From assembly GCA_029211085.1 (NCBI GenBank), contig JARGFW010000008.1, positions 1 to 61,830 of the forward strand: a stretch of DNA of 61,830 nt. Reading direction: 5' to 3'. The notes under the pieces were generated by a model. The model searched no databases. It was not told the DNA's origin and saw only the letters and a list, made by a program, of their open reading frames with translations. Made by a program: the position numbers and the translations under genes. The DNA is from Deferrisomatales bacterium (GTDB lineage: Bacteria > Desulfobacterota > Deferrisomatia > Deferrisomatales > JARGFW01). This document shows, one piece after another, positions 42,846 through 51,163 of the stretch. Each line of letters starts with the position of its first letter. Position 1 is the stretch's first letter.

Positions 42846-43832
42846 TTACCCGACCACGCGGTTGTCACGCATGGCGACCATGATCTCTGCCTCCAATGTC
42901 TTCGCTTCCTTCTCCCGCCCCCGATAGCGACCCTTGGCCTGGTCGTCGTAGAAGGCGTTGACCTCGGCCATGCCCCAGACTTTGTCTGGCGAGGCGTCGG
43001 TGAGGGATTGCGCAGACGTGGCGCGGCTGGGTGGTGCCCGCATGGCGTCCTGGTCGGTCACGTGGCGGCGCTGGTCGGCGGCCGGCGGCTGTGTGTTGGG
43101 GTTCGGCGGGGGTGCCGCCGTTTTGCGGTAGTCGTTGAAGAACGCGGCCACCTTGGTTGCGTTGCCGGATGCGTACGCATCGTTGAGCAGAGCGTTGACC
43201 GTCAGTCCCGTGGTCTGCTCCACCGTGGCGTGCGTCCAGCCGATGAACTTCGGGTCGGTGTTGATGGTCACCCAGTCCGGCCCGGCGGCCCGCTCGATCT
43301 CGGCGTGGAACGTGTTGCGGCGCAAATCGGCCGCCAGGGGTTCCACGGTCTTGGTGGTGATCTCCTCCGAGGCGCGCGCCGCTTCCTTGCGTGCCAGGCC
43401 CAGCATCGCCTTCGCGGCGCCTTCGCCGTACTCGTCCACCAGCGCCCGGTATTCGTCGGACTCCGCAAGTTCCGGTGCGGGCGACTTTCGGGCCTGGTCG
43501 AGCTCGGCGGTGAGGCGGGCGATCTCGGCGTCCTTCTGCCGGACCATGACGTTGAGCCGAGGAACCTCGGCGTTGTACTTGCCCTGCAGCGTGTCGAGCC
43601 GGTGCGAGAGCGCCGCGAGCTTGTCGTCTGGCGTCTGCGGGGTGGCTGGCGCTGCTGGGGGTTGGAGGTCTCCAGATGCGGGGCGAGCTTGCTCCGGTGC
43701 AGCGTCCGTGGCGGCGGGCGGTTTGCCCGGGTCGCCAGCGGACGGTGCCGCCTGTGCCAGCTCGGTCTCCCGTTCCTTGTAGAGAACTTCCAACTCGGCT
43801 TCGGTGCGTTTGACTGGATCTTGGAAAGCCAT
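42846..43832 (-). CDS. Scaffold protein
   Basis: 328 residues from ATG 43832 (GAAGGAAGAGACGCA upstream); the in-frame extension to 43967 has no RBS support. An acidic, Pro/Ala-rich N-terminus, a long coiled coil (DKLAALSHRLDTLQGKYNAE, VRQKDAEIARLTAELDQARK), and a C-terminal helix rich in Lys/Arg/Glu (RYRGREKEAKTLEAEIMVAM) match podovirus scaffolds that guide procapsid assembly. Position between portal and coat genes is diagnostic. Confidence 0.8.
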   Translation of the reverse strand: MAFQDPVKRTEAELEVLYKERETELAQAAPSAGDPGKPPAATDAAPEQARPASGDLQPPAAPATPQTPDDKLAALSHRLDTLQGKYNAEVPRLNVMVRQKDAEIARLTAELDQARKSPAPELAESDEYRALVDEYGEGAAKAMLGLARKEAARASEEITTKTVEPLAADLRRNTFHAEIERAAGPDWVTINTDPKFIGWTHATVEQTTGLTVNALLNDAYASGNATKVAAFFNDYRKTAAPPPNPNTQPPAADQRRHVTDQDAMRAPPSRATSAQSLTDASPDKVWGMAEVNAFYDDQAKGRYRGREKEAKTLEAEIMVAMRDNRVVG

Positions 43833-44046
43833 TGCGTCTCTTCCTTCTGCCGCCGCCGGGGCCGCCCAGGATTGGGTGTGGCCGTTGGCCGGTGTGGCGG
43901 GCTCGTTGGCGTGGGAAACCAGAAGGCAGAAACGAAAACGAGCCTCACGGTTTCCCGGGAGGCCCATAGGGGCGTGCTGGGTTCAGCGCGGAGCGTGCGG
44001 GGGATACCCGGAGGCGCCGCGAGTGCTACGGATACAGGTAAGCGTC

Positions 44047-44139
44047 CTACTCTTTCAGTGCTGCCTCGATCAGGGCGACCATCTGTTTCAGGCCGCGCAA
44101 AAGGGCCAGACCCAACCGGCGGGCCAGCGCGTCACTCAC
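44047..44139 (-). CDS. 30-residue coupled microprotein
   Basis: GTG start overlaps the upstream stop as GTGA. Sequence: a basic helix with LARRLGLALLRGLKQMVALI, amphipathic. It is the last of three coupled small ORFs before the scaffold. It may be translated by re-initiation; function unknown. A 214-nt gap follows in which I see no further gene. Confidence 0.4.
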   Translation of the reverse strand: MSDALARRLGLALLRGLKQMVALIEAALKE

Positions 44140-44309
44140 AGCCACACATCAAGCGCGAACGGGTTGAACTCCAATACCTGGTTCAACTTGAAATCTTCCC
44201 CACAGGCATCGCAACGCCAGTGGTTCGTTTGGACCCCCAAGAATGCGTATTCTTCCACTAGGATCTTGTCCTCAGTGCTTCCGCAAGCCGGACACTCGAT
44301 GCCACTCAC
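44136..44309 (-). CDS. Zinc-ribbon microprotein
   Basis: 57 residues, GTG start coupled by GTGA to the upstream gene. Two CxxC knuckles (IECPACGS near residue 6 and WRCDACGEDF near 33) separated by ~24 residues form a classic zinc ribbon. It sits between portal and scaffold genes. Phage zinc ribbons often bind nucleic acid or host RNA polymerase; role here unknown. Confidence 0.65.
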   Translation of the reverse strand: MSGIECPACGSTEDKILVEEYAFLGVQTNHWRCDACGEDFKLNQVLEFNPFALDVWL

Positions 44310-44524
44310 AGCACGTTGCTCCGTGCCTGCCTGGTGATTTCCGAGAGCAGGTCTTCGATCATCAGCGCCCGACCTTGCCCCCAGCGGAACTGCACGTCGT
44401 CTTTCTGCGCACGGTTGCCCTTGTCGAGCGTGGCCAGGATGCGCTCCAGCACCTCCTGCAAGGGGGTGCCGTAGACCCTGGCCAGCGCAGCGCGCTCATG
44501 GGACTCCAACTGGATGCCAACCAC
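44306..44524 (-). CDS. Small helical protein after the portal gene
   Basis: 72 residues, starting directly at the portal stop. Contains GIQLESHERAALARVYGTPL and EVLERILATLDKGNRAQKDD, a compact helical protein. Short genes here in podoviruses can encode head completion helpers; not recognised. Confidence 0.55.
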   Translation of the reverse strand: MVGIQLESHERAALARVYGTPLQEVLERILATLDKGNRAQKDDVQFRWGQGRALMIEDLLSEITRQARSNVL

Positions 44525-46645
44525 CTAGCCACCTCCTGGCGTGATACCCGGCCGGTTCATCTGCGTGGCGTCATCGGTACCGCCCGCCGGGTTGCCGGCG
44601 TTGTCGATTTGCCGGGGCGCCGCCGCGGGCGGCCTGGACCCGGGGGGCTGGGCGGGCGCCCCGGCAGGTTGGGAGCCCCCTGCGCGCATGGCCTGCGCCT
44701 GCAACTGCTGGGCGACGGCGGCGATCATCATCTGCAACTCTTCGGGCTCCTCGACTTCCAGCCCCAGGTCTTTGGCCTGCTGCATAATCATCCTGGCGCG
44801 GTTCTTGAGCCCAACGAGCTGCACGTCGATGGGGTTGCCGGTGGCCGCCAGGAACTCGGTGCGGCGCATGGTCTTCTGTTCTTTTTCCACCAGAGCCGAG
44901 GTGCCGCGCGCCACGATGGTGCAGTCGCCCTTGATCGAGTCGTCCTCGTCGTAGAGCATGTTGTAGTCGTAGAGGCGTTCGATGGCGCCACTGACGATCT
45001 CGTCGATGTGCCCTACCACCTTCTTCATGCCGCGCGTGGCAGCGGTCATCAGCATGCTCAGTCCCGAACTGGTGCCGCCAGCGCCGCCCAGGTTGGCGTT
45101 GCCGTGCGACCAGCGGGGGATGCCTGTCTGGTCTTCGGCCATGGTCATGAAGAACTCGAACGCCTTCAACAGGCCGTCCACGATCAGCGTGGGCTGGTAG
45201 TAGCGCACAGCCGGCGACTCGTTCATCTGCCGGTTGGTGGATTCGAAAATCTTCCACGGGTGCAGGTCCGTTACCCCATCGGTCATGCGCTCCAAGTCCA
45301 CCTCGACCATCGGGCCGGAGGCCAGCATGGCGTTGTTGGAGAGGGCGCGAGCCGTCGAGTTGCACATATCCTGCAGGTCGGCCATCAGTTCCGGCGCGCC
45401 CTTGAACCAGAACGAACCGGGCACCTTCTCGTAGCCGCCGATGTTGTATGGCTTGCGCCCCAACTTGTCGGGGTTGAGTACGGCGCGCACCACGTGGCGG
45501 CCGACCTTCCAGGCATCGATCTCGTACTCAAGGGTCGGGTCGATGTCCCCTTCCATGCCCCAGTCGATCAGGTAGAGACCCGGGACACTTCCCCAGAACT
45601 GCAGGGCCTCGATCGAGGTCAGGTCACTGGTATCCTGCTTGCCCAGCTCGATGGTGCGGCGCGCGGCGTCCACGGGGAGCTCTTCCCGCACCCCGCCCGC
45701 GCCGTACTCGGCGAGAGCCTGGCGTATCTTCTCGTCGCTGAAACCCGGCACGCCGAGCATGGCCACCAGGTCGGCCCGGAACAGGGTCATGCGCTGGATC
45801 AGGTAGTCGTCGTTGACGGTGCGCGCCCCGGGTGCCGGGTAGATGTCGAACGGGCTGACCCGCTCGAACTCGGGCACCAGCGCCTGCGTGAGTTGGGGTT
45901 TCCAGCGCCCCTCCACCATGGCCCAGCGCTTGACCTTGCGCGAGCGCAGCACCGGCCCCTTGAGCACGCCGGCCTTGAGGGTGACCAGATCGGAGATGAC
46001 CGCCCAGAAGGCGTCATGCCAGCCGCCCTCGGCCAGTTGGTCGGCGATCTTGGCACTCATGCGGTCGGCGCGCTTCGCAGCCTCGGCCTGCACTTCCTTG
46101 AGCACAACGTCCTTGCGCTGCTCTGCGTACGCACGAATCTCCCTGGCCAGCTCGGCGCTGGGGATCATCTCATGGGCGGCGGCGGCCTGGGCCAGCACCT
46201 CGTTCTGCACGGCGAGCACGTCCTGGGTGACGCTTTCCATCACCTCGGGGGGCAGGTCGGGAATCGGCGTCGGGTCGATGCGCCAGGGCTGTTCGGCCAC
46301 CGGCCGCAGGATGTCTTCGATCCAGGCTTCCGCGGCGCGGCACTTGGTCGAGGTGAGCAGCATGAACACTTCGCTGCCGCCCATCTCGCGGATCTTGGCC
46401 AGCTTCATGGGTTCGTAGACCCCGTGACGCTGCCGCAGGTTCTGCAGCATCTGCTGCTCGATCGGGTCTTTGGCGCGCTTGGCCTTGGACCAACACGTCT
46501 CGATGTAGCCGGAGAGACGGTCGATGGCCACACTCGGCGGGGCCGCCGCGGTCGCCCGTGCCTCGGCCTCCTGCCGCAGGACCGCGTTGGAGCGGATCTG
46601 CATGAGCCCTACGCTGGGCACTGGCTGTTGGATCGCTGATTCCAC
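44525..46645 (-). CDS. Portal protein
   Basis: 706 residues, GTG start with GGAGGT upstream. Portal features: an N-terminal helical segment (IDRLSGYIETCWSKAKRAKD), a wing/stem core with WEFWGS-type motifs (SIEALQFWGSVPGLYLIDWG), the PGSFWFKGAPELMADLQDMC stretch followed by NNAMLASGPM, and a long barrel-like helical part (MKKVVGHIDEIVSGAIERLY). The C-terminal ~70 residues are Pro/Gly/Gln-rich. It forms the dodecameric DNA gate for packaging and tail attachment. Location beside terminase, SSB and scaffold supports the call. Confidence 0.88.
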   Translation of the reverse strand: MESAIQQPVPSVGLMQIRSNAVLRQEAEARATAAAPPSVAIDRLSGYIETCWSKAKRAKDPIEQQMLQNLRQRHGVYEPMKLAKIREMGGSEVFMLLTSTKCRAAEAWIEDILRPVAEQPWRIDPTPIPDLPPEVMESVTQDVLAVQNEVLAQAAAAHEMIPSAELAREIRAYAEQRKDVVLKEVQAEAAKRADRMSAKIADQLAEGGWHDAFWAVISDLVTLKAGVLKGPVLRSRKVKRWAMVEGRWKPQLTQALVPEFERVSPFDIYPAPGARTVNDDYLIQRMTLFRADLVAMLGVPGFSDEKIRQALAEYGAGGVREELPVDAARRTIELGKQDTSDLTSIEALQFWGSVPGLYLIDWGMEGDIDPTLEYEIDAWKVGRHVVRAVLNPDKLGRKPYNIGGYEKVPGSFWFKGAPELMADLQDMCNSTARALSNNAMLASGPMVEVDLERMTDGVTDLHPWKIFESTNRQMNESPAVRYYQPTLIVDGLLKAFEFFMTMAEDQTGIPRWSHGNANLGGAGGTSSGLSMLMTAATRGMKKVVGHIDEIVSGAIERLYDYNMLYDEDDSIKGDCTIVARGTSALVEKEQKTMRRTEFLAATGNPIDVQLVGLKNRARMIMQQAKDLGLEVEEPEELQMMIAAVAQQLQAQAMRAGGSQPAGAPAQPPGSRPPAAAPRQIDNAGNPAGGTDDATQMNRPGITPGGG

Positions 46646-46678
46646 GCCGCGCTACCTCCGGGGTCTACGCATGGTCTG

Positions 46679-46709
46679 ATTGTCGCACGCCGTACGTGGC
46701 AAAAGTCAA
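46679..46709 (-). promoter_or_regulatory. Possible promoter before the portal gene
   Basis: Minus strand TTGACT (plus 46704-46709) and GACAAT (plus 46679-46684), spaced 19 bp, which is long. It lies in the 78-nt gap upstream of the portal gene. Confidence 0.3.
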
Positions 46710-46723
46710 CCTATTACGTTGCA

Positions 46724-47131
46724 TCAGTAGGGCGCGTCGTCGTCTGTGGGTCCGTACGCGGGCGGCTCGACACCCATATCGTAGTGCGGTGCGCTGGAAC
46801 CCTTGGTGTTCAGGAAGGTGATTTCCCTCGCAATGATCTCGGTGACGATGACCCTCTGCTCTTTGATGTCGAGCCACGAGCGCGTGGTGAACTTCCCCTC
46901 CACGCAGACCAGCGACCCCTTCTTGAGGTTGTTGGCACACGCCGACGCCATGGCGCCGTAGGCAACCACGGGCACCCACTCCACATGCTTGGCGTAGGTG
47001 CCGTCCTTCTGCTTGCGGGTTCCATTGATCGCAACGCTCATGTTGATTACCGGGGTGCCGCCATGGGTCGCGCCCAGGACCGGGTCTTTCCCGAGGTTGC
47101 CAACGAACAGGCACCGGTTGATTCCTGCCAC
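46724..47131 (-). CDS. ssb: Single-stranded DNA-binding protein
   Basis: 135 residues, GTG start behind AAAGGAGTGAACC. Canonical bacterial SSB OB fold: NRCLFVGNLGKDPVLGATHG, VINMSVAINGTRKQKDGTYA, WVPVVAYGAMASACANNLKK, GSLVCVEGKFTTRSWLDIKE. The C-terminus is short and ends DDDAPY, an acidic tip similar to the partner-binding tail. It is unusual to find it inside the packaging module, separated from the replication operon. Confidence 0.9.
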   Translation of the reverse strand: MAGINRCLFVGNLGKDPVLGATHGGTPVINMSVAINGTRKQKDGTYAKHVEWVPVVAYGAMASACANNLKKGSLVCVEGKFTTRSWLDIKEQRVIVTEIIAREITFLNTKGSSAPHYDMGVEPPAYGPTDDDAPY

Positions 47132-47134
47132 GGT

Positions 47135-47248
47135 TCACTCCTTTTCGTCTATGGGTTCCCAGCCGTTGATGACCGGGCAGTTGGGCGCGTGGTCGGCCAC
47201 CGGCCGGTCGCACCAGGTGCACACCTCTGGTTCTGCTGGCTCCGTCAT
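47135..47248 (-). CDS. Zinc-knuckle microprotein
   Basis: 37 residues. The start overlaps the terminase stop as ATGA and it ends 3 nt before the SSB start. Ligand pattern VCTWC...DHAPNC gives a CxxC-Hx3C site in the N-terminal half. Probably translated by coupling; function unknown. Confidence 0.55.
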   Translation of the reverse strand: MTEPAEPEVCTWCDRPVADHAPNCPVINGWEPIDEKE

Positions 47249-48975
47249 GCCCAGTTGCCTCCCTTCCGGCGCGCCGGCGCATGCAGTGCGTCGCGCGGTT
47301 TGGCCTTGCGCATGGCCGGCAACGGCGTGACCTGGCGCAGGTGTTTGGCGATGGCCGCGGCGATCACCAGATCGTCGTGGCGGTTTGCGTCGGCCTCGTA
47401 CTTGCCGTTGTCCTGGATCTTGAACGACAGCATCTCCCCGAACAGTTCTGCGCTCTTGAGCCCGTGCGTGCCCTCCCGCTCCTCTTTTATCAGGGTGTCG
47501 ATGATGAGCGGTCGGGTGGCGCTGGAGGTCTGCCAGCCGTAGCGCTTGCGGGGCTTGCCGGGAGGATCGGGCACCATCTCGCAGTAGAGGTACGGGTATT
47601 TGGCGCTGAACAGGTGCGTGACCACCGTGAGACCGTGGTTGTTGCGCTCCGGCGCGATGAGGGCGTTGTTGTAGCGCTTGCCGATGGCGAGCAGGAACTG
47701 GGCGTACTCGTCGGGGTCACATTTGCCGTGCCACTCGGCGACCTGTTCCCCACTGCGGTGGTCGATCACCACCGCCGCGGAGGCGTCGCCCTTGAGAAGA
47801 CCTTCGGCAACATCGGCCGCGATGATGTAGGCATGCCCAGGCTGCGGCTCCTTCCACACCTTGAACCGGCCCTGGGCCGCGGCGATGACGTTGCCCCCCA
47901 GAATCTCGTAGCGGGCGATGGGGGGCGGGGCGTGGTCCCGCAACAGGCTGACCTTGGTGTTGTCGAAGACCGGGCGGCCGGTGCCCAGAAACGCCTCTTC
48001 CGGGGTGGCCGGGTGTTCCTGCTGGAACGTCTCCAGGCTGCCGCGGCACTCGTTGGAGATCGTGTAGCGCCGCCAGTACAGTTGCTCGTCATCGATGCCG
48101 TAGCGCTTTGCGAGCTCCGCTTCGTCTCGCGTACGCACGAACCCTTGGGGTGGCACCATGCGGTTGTCTTCGAACACGAACCAGGGCAGGAACACGGAGG
48201 TGTAGTCGTTCAACTCGTCGGCGAGCGGGTTTACCGTTTCCTCCATGATGGGGTTGCCGTCCTTGGACAGCCGTTTGATCCACACCCGGTACTTGGCGTT
48301 CCAGAAGCGGTCATGGAACTCGCCGCCGATGCCCTTGGCGGTGGACTCGAAGATGATGGCGGTGTTGGACTTCTTGGGGATGGTCTGCAGCACCGAGGTC
48401 AGCAGCGTGTCGGTGTTCTCCGGCGGGTACTTGGCCAGCTCGGAGAGGTGCAGGAAGTGGATCAACTGGCCGGACCCCAGATCGTCTTTGCCGGCGGTGG
48501 CCACCCGGAAGGCGCTGTTGAGGCCCGTGCCCTCCTTGTTGTTGAACTCCATGAGGCGGGCGTTGTTGGCGCGCACGGCCGGACGAAACGCAGCGGGGCA
48601 GAAGTCGTAGTAGCGCTTGACCATCTTGAAAATGAACTCGCTGGCCTGCGGCTCGTGGGTGACCTGCATGGCGTAGCGGTTCGGGTAGAGTGCGGTGCGC
48701 TGGTAGAACCAGGCGCTGATGAGCGTAGACACCCCCATGCGCCGGCCCTTGAGAATGACCACGCGCAGCAGGCGCTTCTTGCGGATCTCGTCAAAGATGT
48801 GCAGCAGCAGGCGTTGCGGACGGTTGAGCGTGAACGGCACCATGTCGCCGCCGGTGGTCTGCACCTTGAGAAACCGCGGCGCGAAGAATGCCAGGTCACG
48901 CCGGCACTTCTTGACGTGCTTGATGATCTCTTCTTCGGTCATGCCCTCGGTGATGCCGGTGCCGGCGTCAGTCAT
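47245..48975 (-). CDS. terL: Terminase large subunit
   Basis: 576 residues from ATG 48975, which overlaps the upstream stop as ATGA (a start 20 codons earlier lies in sequence disturbed by the GIY-YIG insertion). The ATPase has RVVILKGRRMGVSTLISAWF (Walker A-like, ~71-90), FLHLSELAKYP (Walker B region) and SNTAIIFESTAKG (coupling motif). The nuclease domain shows YIIAADVAEGLLKGDASAAV, APERNNHGLTVV and the C-terminal DDLVIAAAIAKHL Asp. It powers DNA packaging and cuts the concatemer. Confidence 0.92.
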   Translation of the reverse strand: MTDAGTGITEGMTEEEIIKHVKKCRRDLAFFAPRFLKVQTTGGDMVPFTLNRPQRLLLHIFDEIRKKRLLRVVILKGRRMGVSTLISAWFYQRTALYPNRYAMQVTHEPQASEFIFKMVKRYYDFCPAAFRPAVRANNARLMEFNNKEGTGLNSAFRVATAGKDDLGSGQLIHFLHLSELAKYPPENTDTLLTSVLQTIPKKSNTAIIFESTAKGIGGEFHDRFWNAKYRVWIKRLSKDGNPIMEETVNPLADELNDYTSVFLPWFVFEDNRMVPPQGFVRTRDEAELAKRYGIDDEQLYWRRYTISNECRGSLETFQQEHPATPEEAFLGTGRPVFDNTKVSLLRDHAPPPIARYEILGGNVIAAAQGRFKVWKEPQPGHAYIIAADVAEGLLKGDASAAVVIDHRSGEQVAEWHGKCDPDEYAQFLLAIGKRYNNALIAPERNNHGLTVVTHLFSAKYPYLYCEMVPDPPGKPRKRYGWQTSSATRPLIIDTLIKEEREGTHGLKSAELFGEMLSFKIQDNGKYEADANRHDDLVIAAAIAKHLRQVTPLPAMRKAKPRDALHAPARRKGGNWA

Positions 48976-49778
48976 GGGGCCGCCACCGCGAAGGATGGTG
49001 CCATTCGGATAGCGGAAAGAGGAACAGCAAGACATGCCGCACTTACAGGCGCATGCAACCTACCATTACAGTCTCTATTGAGTTTTGGATTAAAGAAGTT
49101 GATATAAAACCCCTCCACTATGTCCAAACGGCTATGTGGACATGGAAGCATAGAAACACGGTCAAACTTCTTCTCTCGTGCATGCTGTCCAATGCGTGCA
49201 GCAACATTTACACTTTGCCCAACATAAACGATGGTGTCGTTTTCTATAAGAAAATACACACCACTCTGACCAACAATACTTTCCTTCGGACTAGACGCAT
49301 TAATAATAGTTTTCTCTGCGTGGACAAACGGAGCCAGCATTTGCATCTCTACTGGGGCAGACACAGCAACACGCTCAAGAGCAAATAACTCATTGATGCG
49401 TTCTTGCACGTTTTGCAACTCTTCTTTGGCTGCTGCGAGTCTAGATTCCGCAGTATCGGCGTCTTCCGAGACGTAACGCGCCCATCCGGCGCCACTCGAA
49501 CGTGACGGAGACAAGGGCATCCCATCGGCACGAGCACACGCGACAATATCTACTGGGCGGTACACCGTAGCGAACTTGCTGTAGCCACCTTTCGACTGTC
49601 TCTTGCGATGCGGGACAGGTCTACCAGCGGACATGCGCTGGTTTATCCATGTCTGTAAGGACAAACCACCAACACGTTCGATATGGGTTTTGATAACCCC
49701 CGCGGAGAGCCACTGGCGCCACACATCTTCTGGCAACCAAGAGGGCATCCTGTGGGCAAGTGTCGGTTTCTCAGTCAT
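48972..49778 (-). CDS. GIY-YIG nuclease (homing-type) between terminase genes
   Basis: 268 residues. The C-terminal catalytic domain (~165-235) has SGVYFLIENDTIVYVGQSVN, AARIGQHAREKKF and DIVEGFYINFFNPKLN, covering the GIY-YIG pair, the catalytic Arg and the metal-binding Glu. The N-terminal ~150 residues include a short HTH-like segment (PEDVWRQWLSAGVIKTHIER) and a coiled coil, plausible for DNA targeting. The 49,050-49,500 stretch is clearly AT-richer than neighbours, showing recent transfer. It overlaps terS by 8 nt and terL by 4 nt, so it inserted without breaking either. Could also be a MobE/Seg-like free-standing homing endonuclease. Confidence 0.85.
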   Translation of the reverse strand: MTEKPTLAHRMPSWLPEDVWRQWLSAGVIKTHIERVGGLSLQTWINQRMSAGRPVPHRKRQSKGGYSKFATVYRPVDIVACARADGMPLSPSRSSGAGWARYVSEDADTAESRLAAAKEELQNVQERINELFALERVAVSAPVEMQMLAPFVHAEKTIINASSPKESIVGQSGVYFLIENDTIVYVGQSVNVAARIGQHAREKKFDRVSMLPCPHSRLDIVEGFYINFFNPKLNRDCNGRLHAPVSAACLAVPLSAIRMAPSFAVAAP

Positions 49779-50268
49779 CGTCGTCCCCGCTGACCACAAT
49801 CTTCATGAGAATGGCTTCCAGGCTCCGGGTCTCGACCTCGTGTACCTTTGGCGCCCAGGCCCCGGGGAGGATGTCGAGCACGGTGCGCACCGCCGCCAGC
49901 CTGGACGGGTTGTCGGGCACCTCTACCAGGCCCTCGCCACGCACCGGGATGAACTTCGTGGCGCCGACCTGCTGGTCCAACACTGCGGCGACCCGCCCCA
50001 CGTGCAGCCCCTGGTCGTGCAGCGCCCGCACCATGGCGTCGTTGTACTTGCGCTGCAGGCCCCCGCAGTAGGCGGTGGCAACAGAGGGGTTCACGTCCAG
50101 CCCGGCGGCCTGGGTTGCCTGTCTCGGGGTTTTCCCGGCGGCCAGCGCCCCCAGGATGGTGATCTCCTCCTGGGTGGCGACGATGACCGGGGGCAGCTCC
50201 TCGGCCTGCAGGGTCTTCTCCGACACCGTCTGCACGGCGGGTACGGCGGGGATCTTCTTCTTGGCCAC
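49771..50268 (-). CDS. terS: Terminase small subunit (putative)
   Basis: 165 residues, GTG start. The N-terminal half includes an HTH-like segment (EEITILGALAAGKTPRQATQ) used for pac/cos recognition, and a central helical part (YNDAMVRALHDQGLHVGRVA). The acidic tail ends SGDDDD. Its position next to terL, interrupted only by the GIY-YIG gene, supports the call; sequence alone would be less certain. Confidence 0.7.
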   Translation of the reverse strand: MAKKKIPAVPAVQTVSEKTLQAEELPPVIVATQEEITILGALAAGKTPRQATQAAGLDVNPSVATAYCGGLQRKYNDAMVRALHDQGLHVGRVAAVLDQQVGATKFIPVRGEGLVEVPDNPSRLAAVRTVLDILPGAWAPKVHEVETRSLEAILMKIVVSGDDDD

Positions 50269-50433
50269 CTAGAGGTCGCCTCCCATGCGCTCCCACTCGT
50301 AGTTGTCGATCTCAGCTTCGCAGCGCCGGCAGTCGAACAGCCGGTGCTTCGGGCACCACTCGCCCTCATCCGCTTCCGGTGGGTCGTCTGGCGGGTCGAG
50401 CCATTTGTCATGCCCTGGCATCTCGGGGCTCAT
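50269..50433 (-). CDS. Small acidic Cys/His protein
   Basis: 54 residues, ATG overlapping the upstream stop as ATGA and ending one base before the terS GTG. Contains EGEWCPKHRLFDCRRCEAEI, a likely zinc site (C, H, C, CxxC spacing) in an acidic background. Coupled on both sides; function unknown. Confidence 0.55.
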   Translation of the reverse strand: MSPEMPGHDKWLDPPDDPPEADEGEWCPKHRLFDCRRCEAEIDNYEWERMGGDL

Positions 50434-50900
50434 GGTTCGTCATCCACGGTGCTGAACAGTTGGGTGGGATCTGCATCCAACTCAGTGGGAACGCGCGCCG
50501 ACAGCACGACGTGCAGATACCCCATGACGTTGAACAACAGCGCGCACAGGGCATCTTCCAGCGTCTCTGTGGCCGGGTGGCCGCGGTGGCAGGCCCACCA
50601 GTCCATGAAGTGGCGCCAACCGCTCTTCATGTAGCTCGACTGCGGGACGCCCTGCTGCCAGTTGTCGGAGGCCCGCAGACTGCCGTCAGACATCGTCCTG
50701 TGTTTGTCCATGTAGCGGCCGTAGCGCTCCAGCACCAGCGGGGATAGGAACCCCTCGTAGTCTGGCTTGCCCGCGTCGGAGTCCCGGGTCGCCCCGGTGG
50801 CGAAGAGGCGTTTGGCGGGGTTGACGGCAAAGCCGGTGCATACATCGCAATAGGTTCCGGCGAAGGGGCCGTGTATGTGGCAGTACCCGGACATGGCCAT
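50430..50900 (-). CDS. dATP/dGTP diphosphohydrolase-like protein with N-terminal Cys/His knuckle
   Basis: 156 residues. After an N-terminal knuckle (GYCHIHGPFAGTYCDVCTG) comes FATGATRDSDAGKPDYEGFL, LVLERYGRYMDKHR, GSLRASDNWQQGVPQSSYMK and GWRHFMDWWACHRG, the pattern of the phage dATP/dGTP diphosphohydrolase (MazZ-related) N-terminal family. These enzymes remove pyrophosphate from purine dNTPs to reshape pools. I see no PurZ or DpoZ in the window, so a 2-aminoadenine genome is not supported; a house-cleaning or dNTP-depleting role is more likely. Confidence 0.75.
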   Translation of the reverse strand: MAMSGYCHIHGPFAGTYCDVCTGFAVNPAKRLFATGATRDSDAGKPDYEGFLSPLVLERYGRYMDKHRTMSDGSLRASDNWQQGVPQSSYMKSGWRHFMDWWACHRGHPATETLEDALCALLFNVMGYLHVVLSARVPTELDADPTQLFSTVDDEP

Positions 50901-50903
50901 GGC

Positions 50904-51158
50904 TCACGCTCCGTAGATGTGCGACCGCTTGGCGCAGTGGCGCTCCAGGTTGGCCCGCGACCAGAACTGCGGGGTGATCGGCTTGCGGCTCAACCGCGAT
51001 TTCAGGCAGTAGGCAATCCGCTTGCCACTGAACGGAGGTTTCTTCTTGCCGTGGTACTGGCGCGTCCGGCTGCGCACCTGGTCGTCGGCCAGGACGTGGC
51101 CGGGGAACGCGAACAGGAACTTGGCGGCTGCGGCGGTTGCTGGGTAGTGCGTACGCAT
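50904..51158 (-). CDS. Basic small protein, 84 residues
   Basis: Strongly basic (KSRLSRKPITPQFWSRANLE, RHCAKRSHIYGA), with no clear motif apart from one CAK-H group. It lies between the lysis and diphosphohydrolase genes. May bind nucleic acid; not recognised. Confidence 0.5.
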   Translation of the reverse strand: MRTHYPATAAAAKFLFAFPGHVLADDQVRSRTRQYHGKKKPPFSGKRIAYCLKSRLSRKPITPQFWSRANLERHCAKRSHIYGA

Positions 51159-51163
51159 GGCGT

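Noticed and set aside
48976-49035. Longer terminase N-terminus starting at 49035
   Set aside because: It reads through the end of the GIY-YIG gene; the ATG at 48975 forms an ATGA overlap with that gene's stop and gives a normal terminase length.
50430-50900. Evidence for a 2-aminoadenine (Z) genome
   Set aside because: A MazZ-like gene alone is insufficient; no PurZ, DatZ or DpoZ-like genes were seen.
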